From NCBI GenBank assembly GCA_945893045.1, contig CAMDEA010000013.1:16517-80516 (forward strand): a DNA stretch of 64,000 bases. Direction: 5' to 3'. The position numbers and the translations under genes were made by a program. This DNA comes from Planctomyces sp. SH-PL62. GTDB taxonomy: Bacteria; Planctomycetota; Planctomycetia; Planctomycetales; Planctomycetaceae. Every line of letters begins with the position of its first letter. Positions within the stretch are counted from its first letter, which is position 1. Shown here piece after piece: positions 43,785 to 52,825 of the stretch. The notes under the pieces are model-generated. The model saw only the letters and a program-made list of their open reading frames with translations. It made no database searches and was not told where the DNA came from.

Positions 43785-43876
43785 ACTTCGCACACGGATG
43801 CGAGAGCCGCACACGGATAAACGATGCAACTACCTTGTCTTCATCCGTGTGCGCCTCTCGCATCCGTGTGCGAAGT
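43785..43876. repeat. inverted repeat, family B (copy 2)
   Basis: The left arm 43785-43818 (ACTTCGCACACGGATGCGAG...) and right arm 43842-43876 are about 34 nt each with few mismatches; the motif CACACGGAT is doubled within each arm. It lies in the 298-nt divergent gap 43669-43966, where nothing else is recognised. Confidence 0.88.
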
Positions 43877-43966
43877 GCATGCTCTTCGATCTCGCCAGAA
43901 CTCACCCCAACCGCGACAACTCCCCGATCATAAAGTCACCCGGCCAACGCCAACTGAAGCGATTTC

Positions 43967-45610
43967 ATGAAACTCAGAATGTCCGCTCGACTCCGATCGG
44001 TGGCGATTTCCATCGCGGGATTGCTCGCGATCGAGCTATTGATCTGCTGGCTGTATCGCGGCCCGCAACCAATTCCCGATGAGCCGCCCGACGAGCAGAT
44101 GCCTCTCGATTCCCAAGACTTCTCCGCCGAGCGGGCCGTCAGCATTCACGAAGAACTGTTTCCGCCAAAGCCGCACCCGGCGGGGTCGGTCGAGAATTTG
44201 CTCGTACGTGACCGGTTGGTCGAACTGCTGCGGCAACGGCATTGGGAAGTCGAAGTCCAAACGGCGATTGTCGAGTCGGATGCCAAGGTCGTCATACACA
44301 ATGTGCTGGCGCGAATCCCCCAGTTGGATCACTGGAAAGATCGCCGTCCACTCGTCCTCGCGACTCATTACGACTCCTGCCGAACTGGACCTGGGGCTGG
44401 AGACGCCGGTAGTTGTGTGGCGGCTGTGATCGAATCCGCTCGCGCGCTCCTCTGTACTGACACAAGTTTTGGTCCCGGTTTTCAACGGCCGATTTATTTG
44501 CTCTTCACAGACGGCGAAGAGTTGGGATTGCTCGGAGCGCACCAGTTCGTGAAGCGGCATCCCTTGTCGGCGCGAAAGCCGATCGTGCTGAACTTCGACG
44601 CGCGCGGGACCAGCGGGCCGGTGATGATGTATGAAACGCACCACGGCAATCGAGCGGCCATCGAAGCTTGGTCGAACGAATTGACGCGACCTCGGATCAC
44701 CGGATCGCTATTCACGGCGGTGTATCGGACGATGCCCAACAGCACCGACTTCACGGTGTTTCAACAGGCGGGCTGGCAGGGATTCAATTTCGCGATCGGC
44801 GACGGAGCACATCGCTACCACCAGCCGGAGGACACGCTGGCGAACCTCGACCGCCGCAGCTTGCAGCACTTTGGCGAGCAGGCCCTGAACCTGTCGCGAC
44901 GGATTGCCACGACCGATGCCGAATTACCGACGACGGCGGGCGACGCGGCGTTCTTCGATGTGCTCGGCTTGTTCGTGGTCCATTACCCGTTGTCATGGTG
45001 TCTGCCACTGAGCATCGCGGCTTGCGTACTCCTCTGCGTGATCAATCGCCGGACACTGCTCACGAGAGATTGCCACCGCGCGCGAATGTTGTTTGCCGCG
45101 ACAATTCTCGGCGTATTGATCGCCAGCGCGGGAATCGGTTGGTTCTTGAGCCGGCTGATGCAAGACGTTGGGCTGTTGCCTCGCAACTTTGTGTGGTACG
45201 GACACGCGCTGAGCGCCGCGTTGTGGTTGGTCTCCACGGCGAGTAGTTTCGGGCTCGCCTCGTGGTTGCTGCGGCGCTGCTCGGCGGAAGCGTTGTGGAG
45301 CGCGCTGTGGTTGTGGGGATCGTTGGCGGGGATCAGCGTGGCGGGAATCGCGCCAGAGTTCAGTCCATTGTTTCTCTGGCCGGCGATACTCGCGGCAGGG
45401 TTGTCGATGACTCGGTGGAGCGTCGCGACTCGAACGATCCTCGTGACGCTGGGCAGCGCGGTGTTGCTGGTGCCGGTGCTGCACTTGTTGTCGATTGCGC
45501 TCGGACCAGCAGCGGGAGTTCTGCTCTGTCCGGCATTCGCATTGGCGTTGATGCCTCTTTATTCTGCGTTGGGGTTGCCCGCTGTGAGATCAAGTTCTGC
45601 ATGCGAATGA
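43967..45610 (+). CDS. M28-family membrane metallopeptidase
   Basis: 547 residues. An N-terminal TM segment (about 10-32) anchors an extracytoplasmic M28 aminopeptidase-like domain (about 50-310). Zinc-ligand motifs are LATHYDS (His, Asp), GAGDAGSCVA (Asp), FTDGEELGLLG (catalytic Glu and ligand Glu), NFDARGTSGP (Asp) and HRYHQPEDT (His), so the two-metal site looks complete. The C-terminal 220 residues contain six or more TM helices, as in the Fxna/ERMP1-like subgroup. It likely trims peptides at the envelope; substrate unknown. The Shine-Dalgarno is weak; ATG 43979 is an alternative start. Confidence 0.9.
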   Translation: MKLRMSARLRSVAISIAGLLAIELLICWLYRGPQPIPDEPPDEQMPLDSQDFSAERAVSIHEELFPPKPHPAGSVENLLVRDRLVELLRQRHWEVEVQTAIVESDAKVVIHNVLARIPQLDHWKDRRPLVLATHYDSCRTGPGAGDAGSCVAAVIESARALLCTDTSFGPGFQRPIYLLFTDGEELGLLGAHQFVKRHPLSARKPIVLNFDARGTSGPVMMYETHHGNRAAIEAWSNELTRPRITGSLFTAVYRTMPNSTDFTVFQQAGWQGFNFAIGDGAHRYHQPEDTLANLDRRSLQHFGEQALNLSRRIATTDAELPTTAGDAAFFDVLGLFVVHYPLSWCLPLSIAACVLLCVINRRTLLTRDCHRARMLFAATILGVLIASAGIGWFLSRLMQDVGLLPRNFVWYGHALSAALWLVSTASSFGLASWLLRRCSAEALWSALWLWGSLAGISVAGIAPEFSPLFLWPAILAAGLSMTRWSVATRTILVTLGSAVLLVPVLHLLSIALGPAAGVLLCPAFALALMPLYSALGLPAVRSSSACE

Positions 45611-45619
45611 GGAGTTGTC

Positions 45620-46282
45620 ATGACACGTTGTTCGATCGGCTTGCTGTTGCTCGTTTTGGGATGCTCGCGCACACCCACGCTGACTCCAAGCAGCCCGCCA
45701 GATCCGGGCTTCACGGAAACCGCGACGAAGTCCGAGCCGGTTGCCGAGGACACGAATGCTCCGCCCGCGCTGACCGTTGGATCGGCCGCTCCGGCGTTGA
45801 AGGTCGGACGATTCCTCAAAGGCGAGCCAGTGACGTCGTTTGAGCCAGGCAAGATCTACGTCATCGAGTTCTGGGCGACCTGGTGCCGCCCGTGCATTAA
45901 AGCGATGCCTCACATTTCCGAGTTACAAAAGCAGTTTCCCGAAGTGACGTTCATTGGCGTCAATGTCTGGGAAGAAGAAGTGTCCGAAGCGGAGGAAGTT
46001 TTCAAGAAGATGGAATCACAAATTGAGTATCGGATCGCCGTCGACGACGTCACCGACGGCAACCCGGATCACGGTGCGATGTCCACGGCGTGGCTGAAGG
46101 CGGCGGAGATCAGCACCATCCCCACAGCCATCATCGTGGATGGCCAAGGCCGCATCGCCGACATCACGCATCCGATGGATCTGGACGAGACATTGCCGCA
46201 GATCATCGCCGGCAAGTGGGACACCGCCGCGGCCGCCAAGCGGCATCTGAAAAGCGTCTTGAAAGAACGCGAGCAGCAGTAA
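45620..46282 (+). CDS. TlpA/ResA-like thioredoxin-fold lipoprotein
   Basis: 220 residues. The lipobox LVLGC (Cys15) indicates a lipid-anchored periplasmic protein. A Pro/Thr-rich linker leads to a redoxin domain with WATWCRPCIKAMPHI (active-site CxxC), FIGVNVWEE and the cis-Pro segment STIPTAIIVDGQGRI. Such proteins reduce or exchange disulfides, for example in cytochrome c maturation. GAGGAG lies just upstream, 9 nt after the M28 peptidase stop, so the two probably form an operon. Confidence 0.92.
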   Translation: MTRCSIGLLLLVLGCSRTPTLTPSSPPDPGFTETATKSEPVAEDTNAPPALTVGSAAPALKVGRFLKGEPVTSFEPGKIYVIEFWATWCRPCIKAMPHISELQKQFPEVTFIGVNVWEEEVSEAEEVFKKMESQIEYRIAVDDVTDGNPDHGAMSTAWLKAAEISTIPTAIIVDGQGRIADITHPMDLDETLPQIIAGKWDTAAAAKRHLKSVLKEREQQ

Positions 46283-46301
46283 CCTTGCCGAGTCGCTCAC
46301 G

Positions 46302-46373
46302 GCGCTCGTAGTGACCCGATTCATCGGGGCAGAATCGCTCTCGACCCCATCAATGGAGTCATTACGAGCGCGC
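46302..46373. repeat. inverted repeat between convergent genes
   Basis: The arms GCGCTCGTAGTGACCCGATT (from 46302) and 46343-46373 (ending GTCATTACGAGCGCGC) are imperfectly complementary. It separates the TlpA-like gene and the HzsA-like gene and may terminate both. Confidence 0.75.
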
Positions 46374-46391
46374 TGACAGATTCGTCTTGGC

Positions 46392-49300
46392 TCATCGCGC
46401 GGAGTCGATCTGAAAGCGGCGTTCGATGCGGGACCAATGCCCTTGGCGATCTCGAACCGCCACCTTGAGCGTGCCGGACGGAAGCCGGCTCAGCGGTGAC
46501 GACAGCTTGAGCTCCCACACACCTTGCGATTTCTGCTGGAACTTCGACGCCAAGTTGTCACCAGCGGCGAGTCCTTCCAGAGCGAAGTCGGCTCGGACAT
46601 CAAAGCTGTCGGTTTCCAACCCGCTGTCGTAATCGTGCATGCCGATCAGGAGGCGAGTGAGCGGAGCATTCGCGCCGGGTTGTGGCGACGTCAGCGTCAG
46701 GATCGGGCGGTTATCGTCGAGCATCCAGCCGAAGCCGCGCTGCTCCGGATGAGCGGGATCGAAGTCAAAGTCGATCGGACAGCCGAGGTCGATCCAGCGG
46801 ACGATCGTGAGTCGATCTTCGTCCGAGAGTGCCTCCACTTTGATCGCCTTGCCATCGGGACCGCGCAACTTTCCAGCGACTGCATCCGGCGGCGGCATCA
46901 CGCTGCCAAGATAGTCGAGGTCGTAGGCGTGACGATGCTTCGGCGTCTCGATCTTCTCGCCTTTGATCGCGAAGTATCCGACGCCCGGTTCCGGTTCGGA
47001 CGGGTGATCGTCGTTGGAGAATCCATCCAGCCGCTCGCCGAAGATTTTCCAGACGAGCAGACTCCGCCTTGCTTGCATCTTGCGGATGTAGCGTGAGGCG
47101 TTCGGATAGCCCCACGAGTCGTAGCCGATCGGCTTGTGTCCGAACTTCGCCCGTTCGTCCATCGCCAGCCGCAGGTACGTGCCGGGGAACTTGCCGTGAT
47201 GCTCGAATTGAATCTGCTCGTCGTCAGCGTCGAGCACTAAGTTGCCGGCCGGTTTGTCCCAAGACTTCGTGTGGCACGCGGTGCAACTCCGTTTGAGGAT
47301 CGGCTGGATGTCGCGGAAGTATTCGACAGTGACGGCGCGTTCGGCTTTGGCGAGCCGGAGGGCGTCAGCCCCCGGACGATTCGCGGTCGCCGTCGTCCGG
47401 GGGCTGACGCCCTCCGGCTCACCAACGCGGTTCGTCAGCAACGGCGTCGTGTTGACCAAATCCCAAACGGCGTAATCCGGCTTTGCGGCAGCGGTGAGCC
47501 TGAATTCGGTCGGCTTCTGGCTGTGAGCGTGACAGCCGCCGCAATCGTGACGTATCTCACCGGGGCGGAGTTGATGCCATGTCTGCGCCATGTTCAGCAC
47601 GAGGCCGCGCGCGTCGAGCGTTTGAAACGTGAACGCCGTGTCGGCCGGGATTTTCGCCAGAAAACTCGTATCCGGATTGCCGTCGGGATCGCGCGGCTGC
47701 GAACCGTCGGCGGCAATCTTGCGCACCGGAATCTCGCCGAGAATGCGGAAGCGTTCGCTGGCGTGATTGAAGAAGCGGCGGCCGGAGTTCTCGCCGCGAT
47801 GACGATCGGTCGTCGGTTCCATCGCGATGATGCGGACGGCGAAGATGTCGTCGTTGGAATACAGCCCGGCGTCGGCTCCTTGATTGTGCCAGTTGAGCGG
47901 CATTCCGTTGCCGTGACTCGTGAAGGCATCCAGTCCCCGCCACGGATCGCGTCCGCCGGAAAATGTCGAAGTGACTTCGCCCTCGCGAACGACTCCATTC
48001 GGATAGCTCTCACGCTTGTAGAGGCTCGATGAACCGACGAGACCGAATGGTGTCCCTTCCGGCAGAAGCTTTGACTTCGAGCCGTCGTTGGCCAGCGCCG
48101 GCAACGCGTGCGGCTCCTTCATGCCGCAGAGGCGAGCGTATGGCACGACCGCTCGCGGCCAGCATTCGTTGTAGTTCGGGTCATTCTTGATGAGTCGCAG
48201 ATACGACGGCTGTTCGATGACATCACCGTTCTTGAGCAAATAAATCCCGCCGTCCAACTGCGGCAGGTATGTGTATTGATGATTGACCGGCCCCGGCGAG
48301 TAGCAAGCCAACAAGTGATTGTCCGGCGCACCCGAAGGATGCGTGAATTTGCCAACCTTCGGCGAGTCCTTGTCCTTGAGCACCGACGGATTCGCCGGCC
48401 CTTCAAAGCCCAGCGCGAACGGCGTCAGTGAGACCGAGCCGGTCGGCATGAACGGCATCCGATACCAGATCCCTTTGCCGTTATCGTGTCGGCCGTATCT
48501 CCACGGCTTGTTCCGAGCGTCCTGCATGAACGCCGGGCCGAATGCCGCGTAACCGTCCGGCGGAGTCGGCGGCAGTTTGATGAACGCGCCGAAGCCGCTG
48601 TTGTTCTGGTTGTAGTATTCCTCGATGACCAACGCCCCGTCGCTCAATTGCGTCTGAAAGTGAAAACCGTTCGAGGCTCCGCCGGGATCGAACGCGCTGA
48701 TGAGCGGTGCCCAGTTCGTCCCGTCGGGATGAATCGTCCAGATGCCCCACGAGATTTCGCTGCGAATTCCCTGCGATTCCAACGAGCTGAACATGATCCG
48801 CCCATCTTGCAGCACGACCGGATGCAATGCTCCGGCAATGTTCAAGTGCCCGATCTTCTCGACGTTCTGACCGAGGCCGTCGTCCGAGTCATCCATCACG
48901 AACAGTTGCAGCGCGATCGTCGGATAGCCCTTCGATGGCCGGAAGCCATCGCGGTTGCTCGTGAAGACGATCCGCCCGCCGGGTAACGGATACGGTCCCA
49001 TATTGAACACGCCGTAGTCGTAGTGAGTCTTCCCCGGCTCCGGCTTGCGGTAATCGCTCGACCAATTGGCCGCACCGGTGTTCGGCGTGAAGGTCTGGTC
49101 GGTCAGCTTGACGATATTGCGAGTCTTCAAATGCAGCTTGAAGATGTCGGCCCCCGCGCGTGGCGGCGACCATTGGCTGTGCTTTTCGAGATCGTACAAG
49201 TACGAGTAGTAAACCCACTCGCCATCGAACGAGATCACCGGGTCCGTCACCGAACCTTTGCCGCCGTCCACCAAGACTTCTTCCGAGCCATCCGGATGCA

Positions 49301-49550
49301 GCAGCATCAAATCGGCTCCGGGTTCCATCGTGACTGGCTGCGAGAAGTCGGTGTAGAACCGCTTGTGAACTTTGTCCCCGGCTCGGTCGGCTCGGACATA
49401 GACGATGTCGTAATCGACCTTCACGCTTGGATCGGTCGAGACGTGCGGGATGTTGACGTCGAGCGTCTCTTTGAAGAGCGGCTCGTCCTGTGCAACGCTC
49501 ATCGAACTCAGCAAGCTGACCAACACGCACACCAGACAAACACGATTCAT
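46392..49550 (-). CDS. HzsA-like multi-domain exported protein with c-type haem motifs
   Basis: 1,052 residues. Signal peptide 1-20 (SLLSSMSVAQ). The first 600 residues are propeller-like (VDYDIVYVRADR, GGRIVFTSNRDG, DGRIMFSSLES, WGIWTIHPDGT). The cytochrome part holds CGGCH (about 688) and CTACH (about 770), with MPPPDAV near 920, and an Ig-like region ends the protein. The order resembles the hydrazine synthase alpha-subunit-related (HzsA-related) proteins common in non-anammox Planctomycetes; no hzsB/C partner is present, so hydrazine synthesis is not implied. GAGGAG precedes ATG 49550. A palindrome at 47352-47420 inserts GEPEGVSPRT...GADALRL between the haem sites. Confidence 0.82.
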   Translation of the reverse strand: MNRVCLVCVLVSLLSSMSVAQDEPLFKETLDVNIPHVSTDPSVKVDYDIVYVRADRAGDKVHKRFYTDFSQPVTMEPGADLMLLHPDGSEEVLVDGGKGSVTDPVISFDGEWVYYSYLYDLEKHSQWSPPRAGADIFKLHLKTRNIVKLTDQTFTPNTGAANWSSDYRKPEPGKTHYDYGVFNMGPYPLPGGRIVFTSNRDGFRPSKGYPTIALQLFVMDDSDDGLGQNVEKIGHLNIAGALHPVVLQDGRIMFSSLESQGIRSEISWGIWTIHPDGTNWAPLISAFDPGGASNGFHFQTQLSDGALVIEEYYNQNNSGFGAFIKLPPTPPDGYAAFGPAFMQDARNKPWRYGRHDNGKGIWYRMPFMPTGSVSLTPFALGFEGPANPSVLKDKDSPKVGKFTHPSGAPDNHLLACYSPGPVNHQYTYLPQLDGGIYLLKNGDVIEQPSYLRLIKNDPNYNECWPRAVVPYARLCGMKEPHALPALANDGSKSKLLPEGTPFGLVGSSSLYKRESYPNGVVREGEVTSTFSGGRDPWRGLDAFTSHGNGMPLNWHNQGADAGLYSNDDIFAVRIIAMEPTTDRHRGENSGRRFFNHASERFRILGEIPVRKIAADGSQPRDPDGNPDTSFLAKIPADTAFTFQTLDARGLVLNMAQTWHQLRPGEIRHDCGGCHAHSQKPTEFRLTAAAKPDYAVWDLVNTTPLLTNRVGEPEGVSPRTTATANRPGADALRLAKAERAVTVEYFRDIQPILKRSCTACHTKSWDKPAGNLVLDADDEQIQFEHHGKFPGTYLRLAMDERAKFGHKPIGYDSWGYPNASRYIRKMQARRSLLVWKIFGERLDGFSNDDHPSEPEPGVGYFAIKGEKIETPKHRHAYDLDYLGSVMPPPDAVAGKLRGPDGKAIKVEALSDEDRLTIVRWIDLGCPIDFDFDPAHPEQRGFGWMLDDNRPILTLTSPQPGANAPLTRLLIGMHDYDSGLETDSFDVRADFALEGLAAGDNLASKFQQKSQGVWELKLSSPLSRLPSGTLKVAVRDRQGHWSRIERRFQIDSAR
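47352..47420. repeat. in-frame palindrome in the HzsA-like gene, perfect 26-bp arms
   Basis: The arms 47352-47377 (GAGCCGGAGGGCGTCAGCCC...) and 47395-47420 are exactly complementary with a 17-nt loop. It adds about 23-25 residues between NTTPLLTNRV and the CTACH haem region without breaking the frame. Confidence 0.93.
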
Positions 49551-49579
49551 GGCGGGCTCCTCGAATGGACTTGGTGTTG

Positions 49580-49691
49580 CTCGGCCGAAAGCTGTGAGCC
49601 GATGGCCGTAAGCCGTTTTCGTTTTCCAATTTTCTCGCGACAAGGAAAAGGATAACGGCCATCGGCTTTCGGCTCACGGCTTTCGACCGGA
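49580..49691. repeat. inverted repeat, family A (copy 3)
   Basis: The arms start TCGGCCGAAAGCTGTGAGCC (49581) and GATAACGGCCATCGGCTTTC (49651). It lies between the divergent HzsA-like and DUF1080 genes. Confidence 0.88.
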
Positions 49692-49775
49692 CAATCGCGA
49701 CTGCTTGCGACTTCGGCGAAACAGCGGCAGACTGCGACCGAGGAATTTCTCAGCGACGCTTTCCAGGAGACAATC

Positions 49776-50405
49776 ATGTTACGTTCATTCGCCAGTTATC
49801 TGCTGCTGCTTGCTGGCCTGACATTGCCCGCCGTGATGGCGGATGACGCGATGGACCTCAACGCCGTCAGCAAAGAAGAGAAGGATGCCGGGTTCGTGTC
49901 GATGTTCAACGGCAAGGACTTCACCGGCTGGCGATTCGAGGGCAAAGAGTCGCCTCCGAAAGAGCTGCCTGAGAATTGGTCGGTGGCCGACGGCCTCATC
50001 AAACTGTCCGGAGGTGGCAAGCCCAACCTCGGTAGTGCGAAGGCGTATGGCGATTTCGAGATGAAGTTTGAATGGCGAGCCGTCAAAGAAAAATACAACA
50101 GCGGTTTCTTCATCCGCAGCGGCGAGAAGGTCGGAGCCAATCAAATCAACTTGGCGAAGGGGAGCGAAGGAGCATTCATCGGCGGCAAGCTGATTAACTC
50201 AACACCCGTCCCGAAGCTGCAGAAGCCTGCTGGCGAATGGAACGAGTGGCGCGTGCTGGTCGTCGGCGAGAAGGTGACGTTCTGGTGCAATGGCGAACTC
50301 GCGTGGGAAGGCTCCGGCATCCAACCGAAGGAAGGCTACATCGGCCTGCAAGCCGAAGGTGCCGCGCTGGAGTTTCGCAAGCTGCGCATTCGCGAGGTGA
50401 AGTAG
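49776..50405 (+). CDS. DUF1080 (3-keto-disaccharide hydrolase-like) exported protein
   Basis: 209 residues, signal peptide 1-22 (LTLPAVMA). The rest is one DUF1080 concanavalin-like jelly-roll: FVSMFNGKDFTGWRFEG, NWSVADGLIKLSGGG, GDFEMKFEWRAVKEKYNSGFF and GYIGLQAEGAALEFRKLRIRE. Members of this Pfam family were recently linked to 3-keto-glycoside hydrolysis, and many copies occur in Planctomycetes. It presumably acts on polysaccharide-derived substrates in the periplasm. AGGAGAC lies 6 nt upstream of the ATG. Confidence 0.92.
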   Translation: MLRSFASYLLLLAGLTLPAVMADDAMDLNAVSKEEKDAGFVSMFNGKDFTGWRFEGKESPPKELPENWSVADGLIKLSGGGKPNLGSAKAYGDFEMKFEWRAVKEKYNSGFFIRSGEKVGANQINLAKGSEGAFIGGKLINSTPVPKLQKPAGEWNEWRVLVVGEKVTFWCNGELAWEGSGIQPKEGYIGLQAEGAALEFRKLRIREVK

Positions 50406-50447
50406 ACTCCTTCGTTTCCCACATTTGTTTTAGATCAGTCACGATTA

Positions 50448-50530
50448 GGAACACTAATCGGCACTAATCTTCGCTAATCAAACCCTCGGTCCTCGTCCCA
50501 TTAGCGTGGATTAGCGCCGATTAGTGTTCC
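50448..50530. repeat. inverted repeat, family C (copy 2)
   Basis: 31-nt arms (50448-50478, GGAACACTAATCGGCACTAA..., and 50500-50530) with about 28 matches. It lies between DUF1080 and DUF1501. Confidence 0.9.
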
Positions 50531-50621
50531 CCAAAATCACGGTACGAAGCCTCGTTGAAAAGCTACGATCGCTGTTGGCAGCGTGACGAAGTCCATGGTC
50601 TGATTCCGCGAGGAGTCCAGC

Positions 50622-52025
50622 ATGTTGAGTCTCTTGGGAACGACGACTCGGTTGTGTGACGGTGTCACCCGGCGCGAAGCGCTACGGCTCGGCGGTCTCA
50701 GCGCGTTTGGTTTGTCACTGCCGCAGCTCATCGCGGCCAAGCGTGCGATGGCCGACGATGTTCGTCCCAGCTTCGGTCGAGCGAAGTCCTGCATCGTGCT
50801 CTGGATGACCGGTGGTCCTCCTCAACATGAAACGTGGGATCCAAAATTTGATGCTCCGGCGGAGATTCGTGGCCCGTTCGATTCGATACCGACTTGCCTG
50901 CCCGGTGTGCGAGTCGGCGAGTTGATGCCGAACACGGCGCGCATCCTCGACAAGTTGTGCGTGTTGCGAGCCGTTCACACCGACAACCCGTCTCATCCCG
51001 GCAGCAGCTATGAGATGCTGACCGGCGTGCTGCATCCGCTCGGCAAGGGACGCGATGACGTCGTCGATAGCCGTAGCGACTTCCCGACGTTCAGTTCGAT
51101 CGTGAAACGGTTCCGACAAGCTCCGCTGGGAATCCCCGGTGCCGTTGTGATTCCCGAACCAATCTTCAACGTGCCGTTTTACCCCGGTCAGCACGGCGGG
51201 TTCTTGGGGAGCCGTTGGGATCCGTGGCGGCTGACCTGCGATCCTTCGACGAGCGATTTCAAGATTCCAGAGTTGGCCTTGCAGGACGGCGTCTCGGATT
51301 CACGACTCACCGCGCGAACCGGCTTGCTGAATCAATTCGATGCGACGGCGGCCTCCTCGCGCGGGGATCGCACTTGGGCAACGTATCTCACGGATTCCCA
51401 GCAAGCATTCGATCTACTCGTTGGCCGACGAGCGAAAGACGCTCTTGATCTGAATCGCGAGCCGCCAGAAGTGCGCGATCGATACGGCCGACACAAGTTT
51501 GGTCAGGGATGCTTGCTGGCGCGGAGGTTGGTGGAAGCGGGAGTCCCGTTGGTGCAAGTCAATTGGCATCGGGACAAAGACGACGACACACCAATGTGGG
51601 ATGCGCACTGGAAGCTGGAAGACAACCTCAAACGCAAGCTCATGCCGCCGATGGACCAGTCGTATCCGGTGTTGCTCGATGATTTGGAGCAGCGCGGATT
51701 GCTGAGCGAAACGCTGGTGATCTGGATGGGAGAATTCGGCCGCACTCCGAAAGTGGAATACGTCGCCCCGCACCCGACAATCGGCCGCAATCATTGGGGC
51801 AATGTCTTCTCCATCGCCCTGGCCGGCGCGGGCGTGCGCGGCGGACAAGTGCTCGGTTCGAGCGACAAGGACGGCGCGTATCCGAAAGACTTCGCGGTCG
51901 AGCCGGGCGATTTATTGGCGACGTTGTACCATTCGCTGGGGATCGACCCGCAAAGCGAGATCCGCGATCCGCTTAACCGCCCGCATCCAATCAGCCGCGG
52001 TCGCGTGCTGGAGCGGGTGTTTTGA
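50622..52025 (+). CDS. DUF1501 family protein, Tat-exported
   Basis: 467 residues. Twin-arginine signal TRREALRLGGLSAFGLSLPQ. DUF1501 landmarks: [76 protein letters not shown] and [27 protein letters not shown] precedes the ATG. No DUF1549/1553 partner is adjacent; the nearest downstream gene, 40 nt away, encodes an SPFH protein. Confidence 0.94.
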   Translation: MLSLLGTTTRLCDGVTRREALRLGGLSAFGLSLPQLIAAKRAMADDVRPSFGRAKSCIVLWMTGGPPQHETWDPKFDAPAEIRGPFDSIPTCLPGVRVGELMPNTARILDKLCVLRAVHTDNPSHPGSSYEMLTGVLHPLGKGRDDVVDSRSDFPTFSSIVKRFRQAPLGIPGAVVIPEPIFNVPFYPGQHGGFLGSRWDPWRLTCDPSTSDFKIPELALQDGVSDSRLTARTGLLNQFDATAASSRGDRTWATYLTDSQQAFDLLVGRRAKDALDLNREPPEVRDRYGRHKFGQGCLLARRLVEAGVPLVQVNWHRDKDDDTPMWDAHWKLEDNLKRKLMPPMDQSYPVLLDDLEQRGLLSETLVIWMGEFGRTPKVEYVAPHPTIGRNHWGNVFSIALAGAGVRGGQVLGSSDKDGAYPKDFAVEPGDLLATLYHSLGIDPQSEIRDPLNRPHPISRGRVLERVF

Positions 52026-52065
52026 AAAGCTGTGTTCTCCTTTACTTTCCCAAGCAGGTGTCGTC

Positions 52066-52824
52066 ATGGAAATCGCACTGGTGGTGGTGGTCTCGATCAT
52101 TTTTCCGCCGATCTTGCTGTTCGGCTTCTTCGTGGTGAATCCGCGAGAAGAGATGGTCGTGCTGCGGTTCGGCAAATACATCGGCACGCTCCGGACGGAG
52201 GGCATTCGCTGGATTCATCCGGTCGGCCGCTCGCTGCGGAGGATTCCCACGCGCGATCTGACCATGCACATGGAGACTTCGACCGTCGTCGAAAAGAGCG
52301 GCAGTCCGATCAACATTAGCGCGGTGGTCGTGTACCGCGTCCAAGACACGCGCAAGGCCGCGCTGGACGTCGAGAACTTTCACACGTTCCTCTCGGATCA
52401 GGCCGGAGCGGTCATCAAGCGCGTCAGCTCGCGGTTCCCGTACGAATCGCCCGACAAGTCCGAGCCATGCTTGAAGAGCGAATGCAACGAGGTCACGAAA
52501 GCCTACATCGCCGAGTTGCAGCAGGCCGTCGATGCCGCGGGCATCCGCGTGATCAACGTGACGCTCAACGATCTGACCTACGCTCCCGAAATTGCCCAGG
52601 CGATGCTGATGCGACAACAAGCCCTGGCGTTGATCGACGCCCGTAAGACAATCGTCGAAGGCGCAGTCGCGATCGTGCATGACGCCGTCGAGCGTCTGAG
52701 GGCCGCAGGTCTGGAAGTCTCTCCGGCTCAGAAGGAAGTCCTGATCTCGAACTTGCTCGTCGTGCTGTGCAGCGGCGGCCATGCTCAACCAGTCCTGCAA
52801 GTGCAGGCGTCTCAGAAAACCTAA
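52066..52824 (+). CDS. SPFH/band 7 (stomatin-like) membrane protein
   Basis: 252 residues. One N-terminal TM segment (about 3-24) and a band 7 domain: NPREEMVVLRFGKYIGTLRTEGIRW, the RDLTMHMETSTVVEKSGSPIN strand pair, VVVYRVQDTRKAALDVENF. A helical region with AAGIRVINVTLNDLTYAPEIAQAM follows. Prohibitin/stomatin homologues oligomerise at the membrane and scaffold other proteins or proteases. No NfeD-type or FtsH partner gene lies next to it. ATG 52066 is the first in-frame start after the DUF1501 stop. Confidence 0.92.
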   Translation: MEIALVVVVSIIFPPILLFGFFVVNPREEMVVLRFGKYIGTLRTEGIRWIHPVGRSLRRIPTRDLTMHMETSTVVEKSGSPINISAVVVYRVQDTRKAALDVENFHTFLSDQAGAVIKRVSSRFPYESPDKSEPCLKSECNEVTKAYIAELQQAVDAAGIRVINVTLNDLTYAPEIAQAMLMRQQALALIDARKTIVEGAVAIVHDAVERLRAAGLEVSPAQKEVLISNLLVVLCSGGHAQPVLQVQASQKT

Positions 52825-52825
52825 C

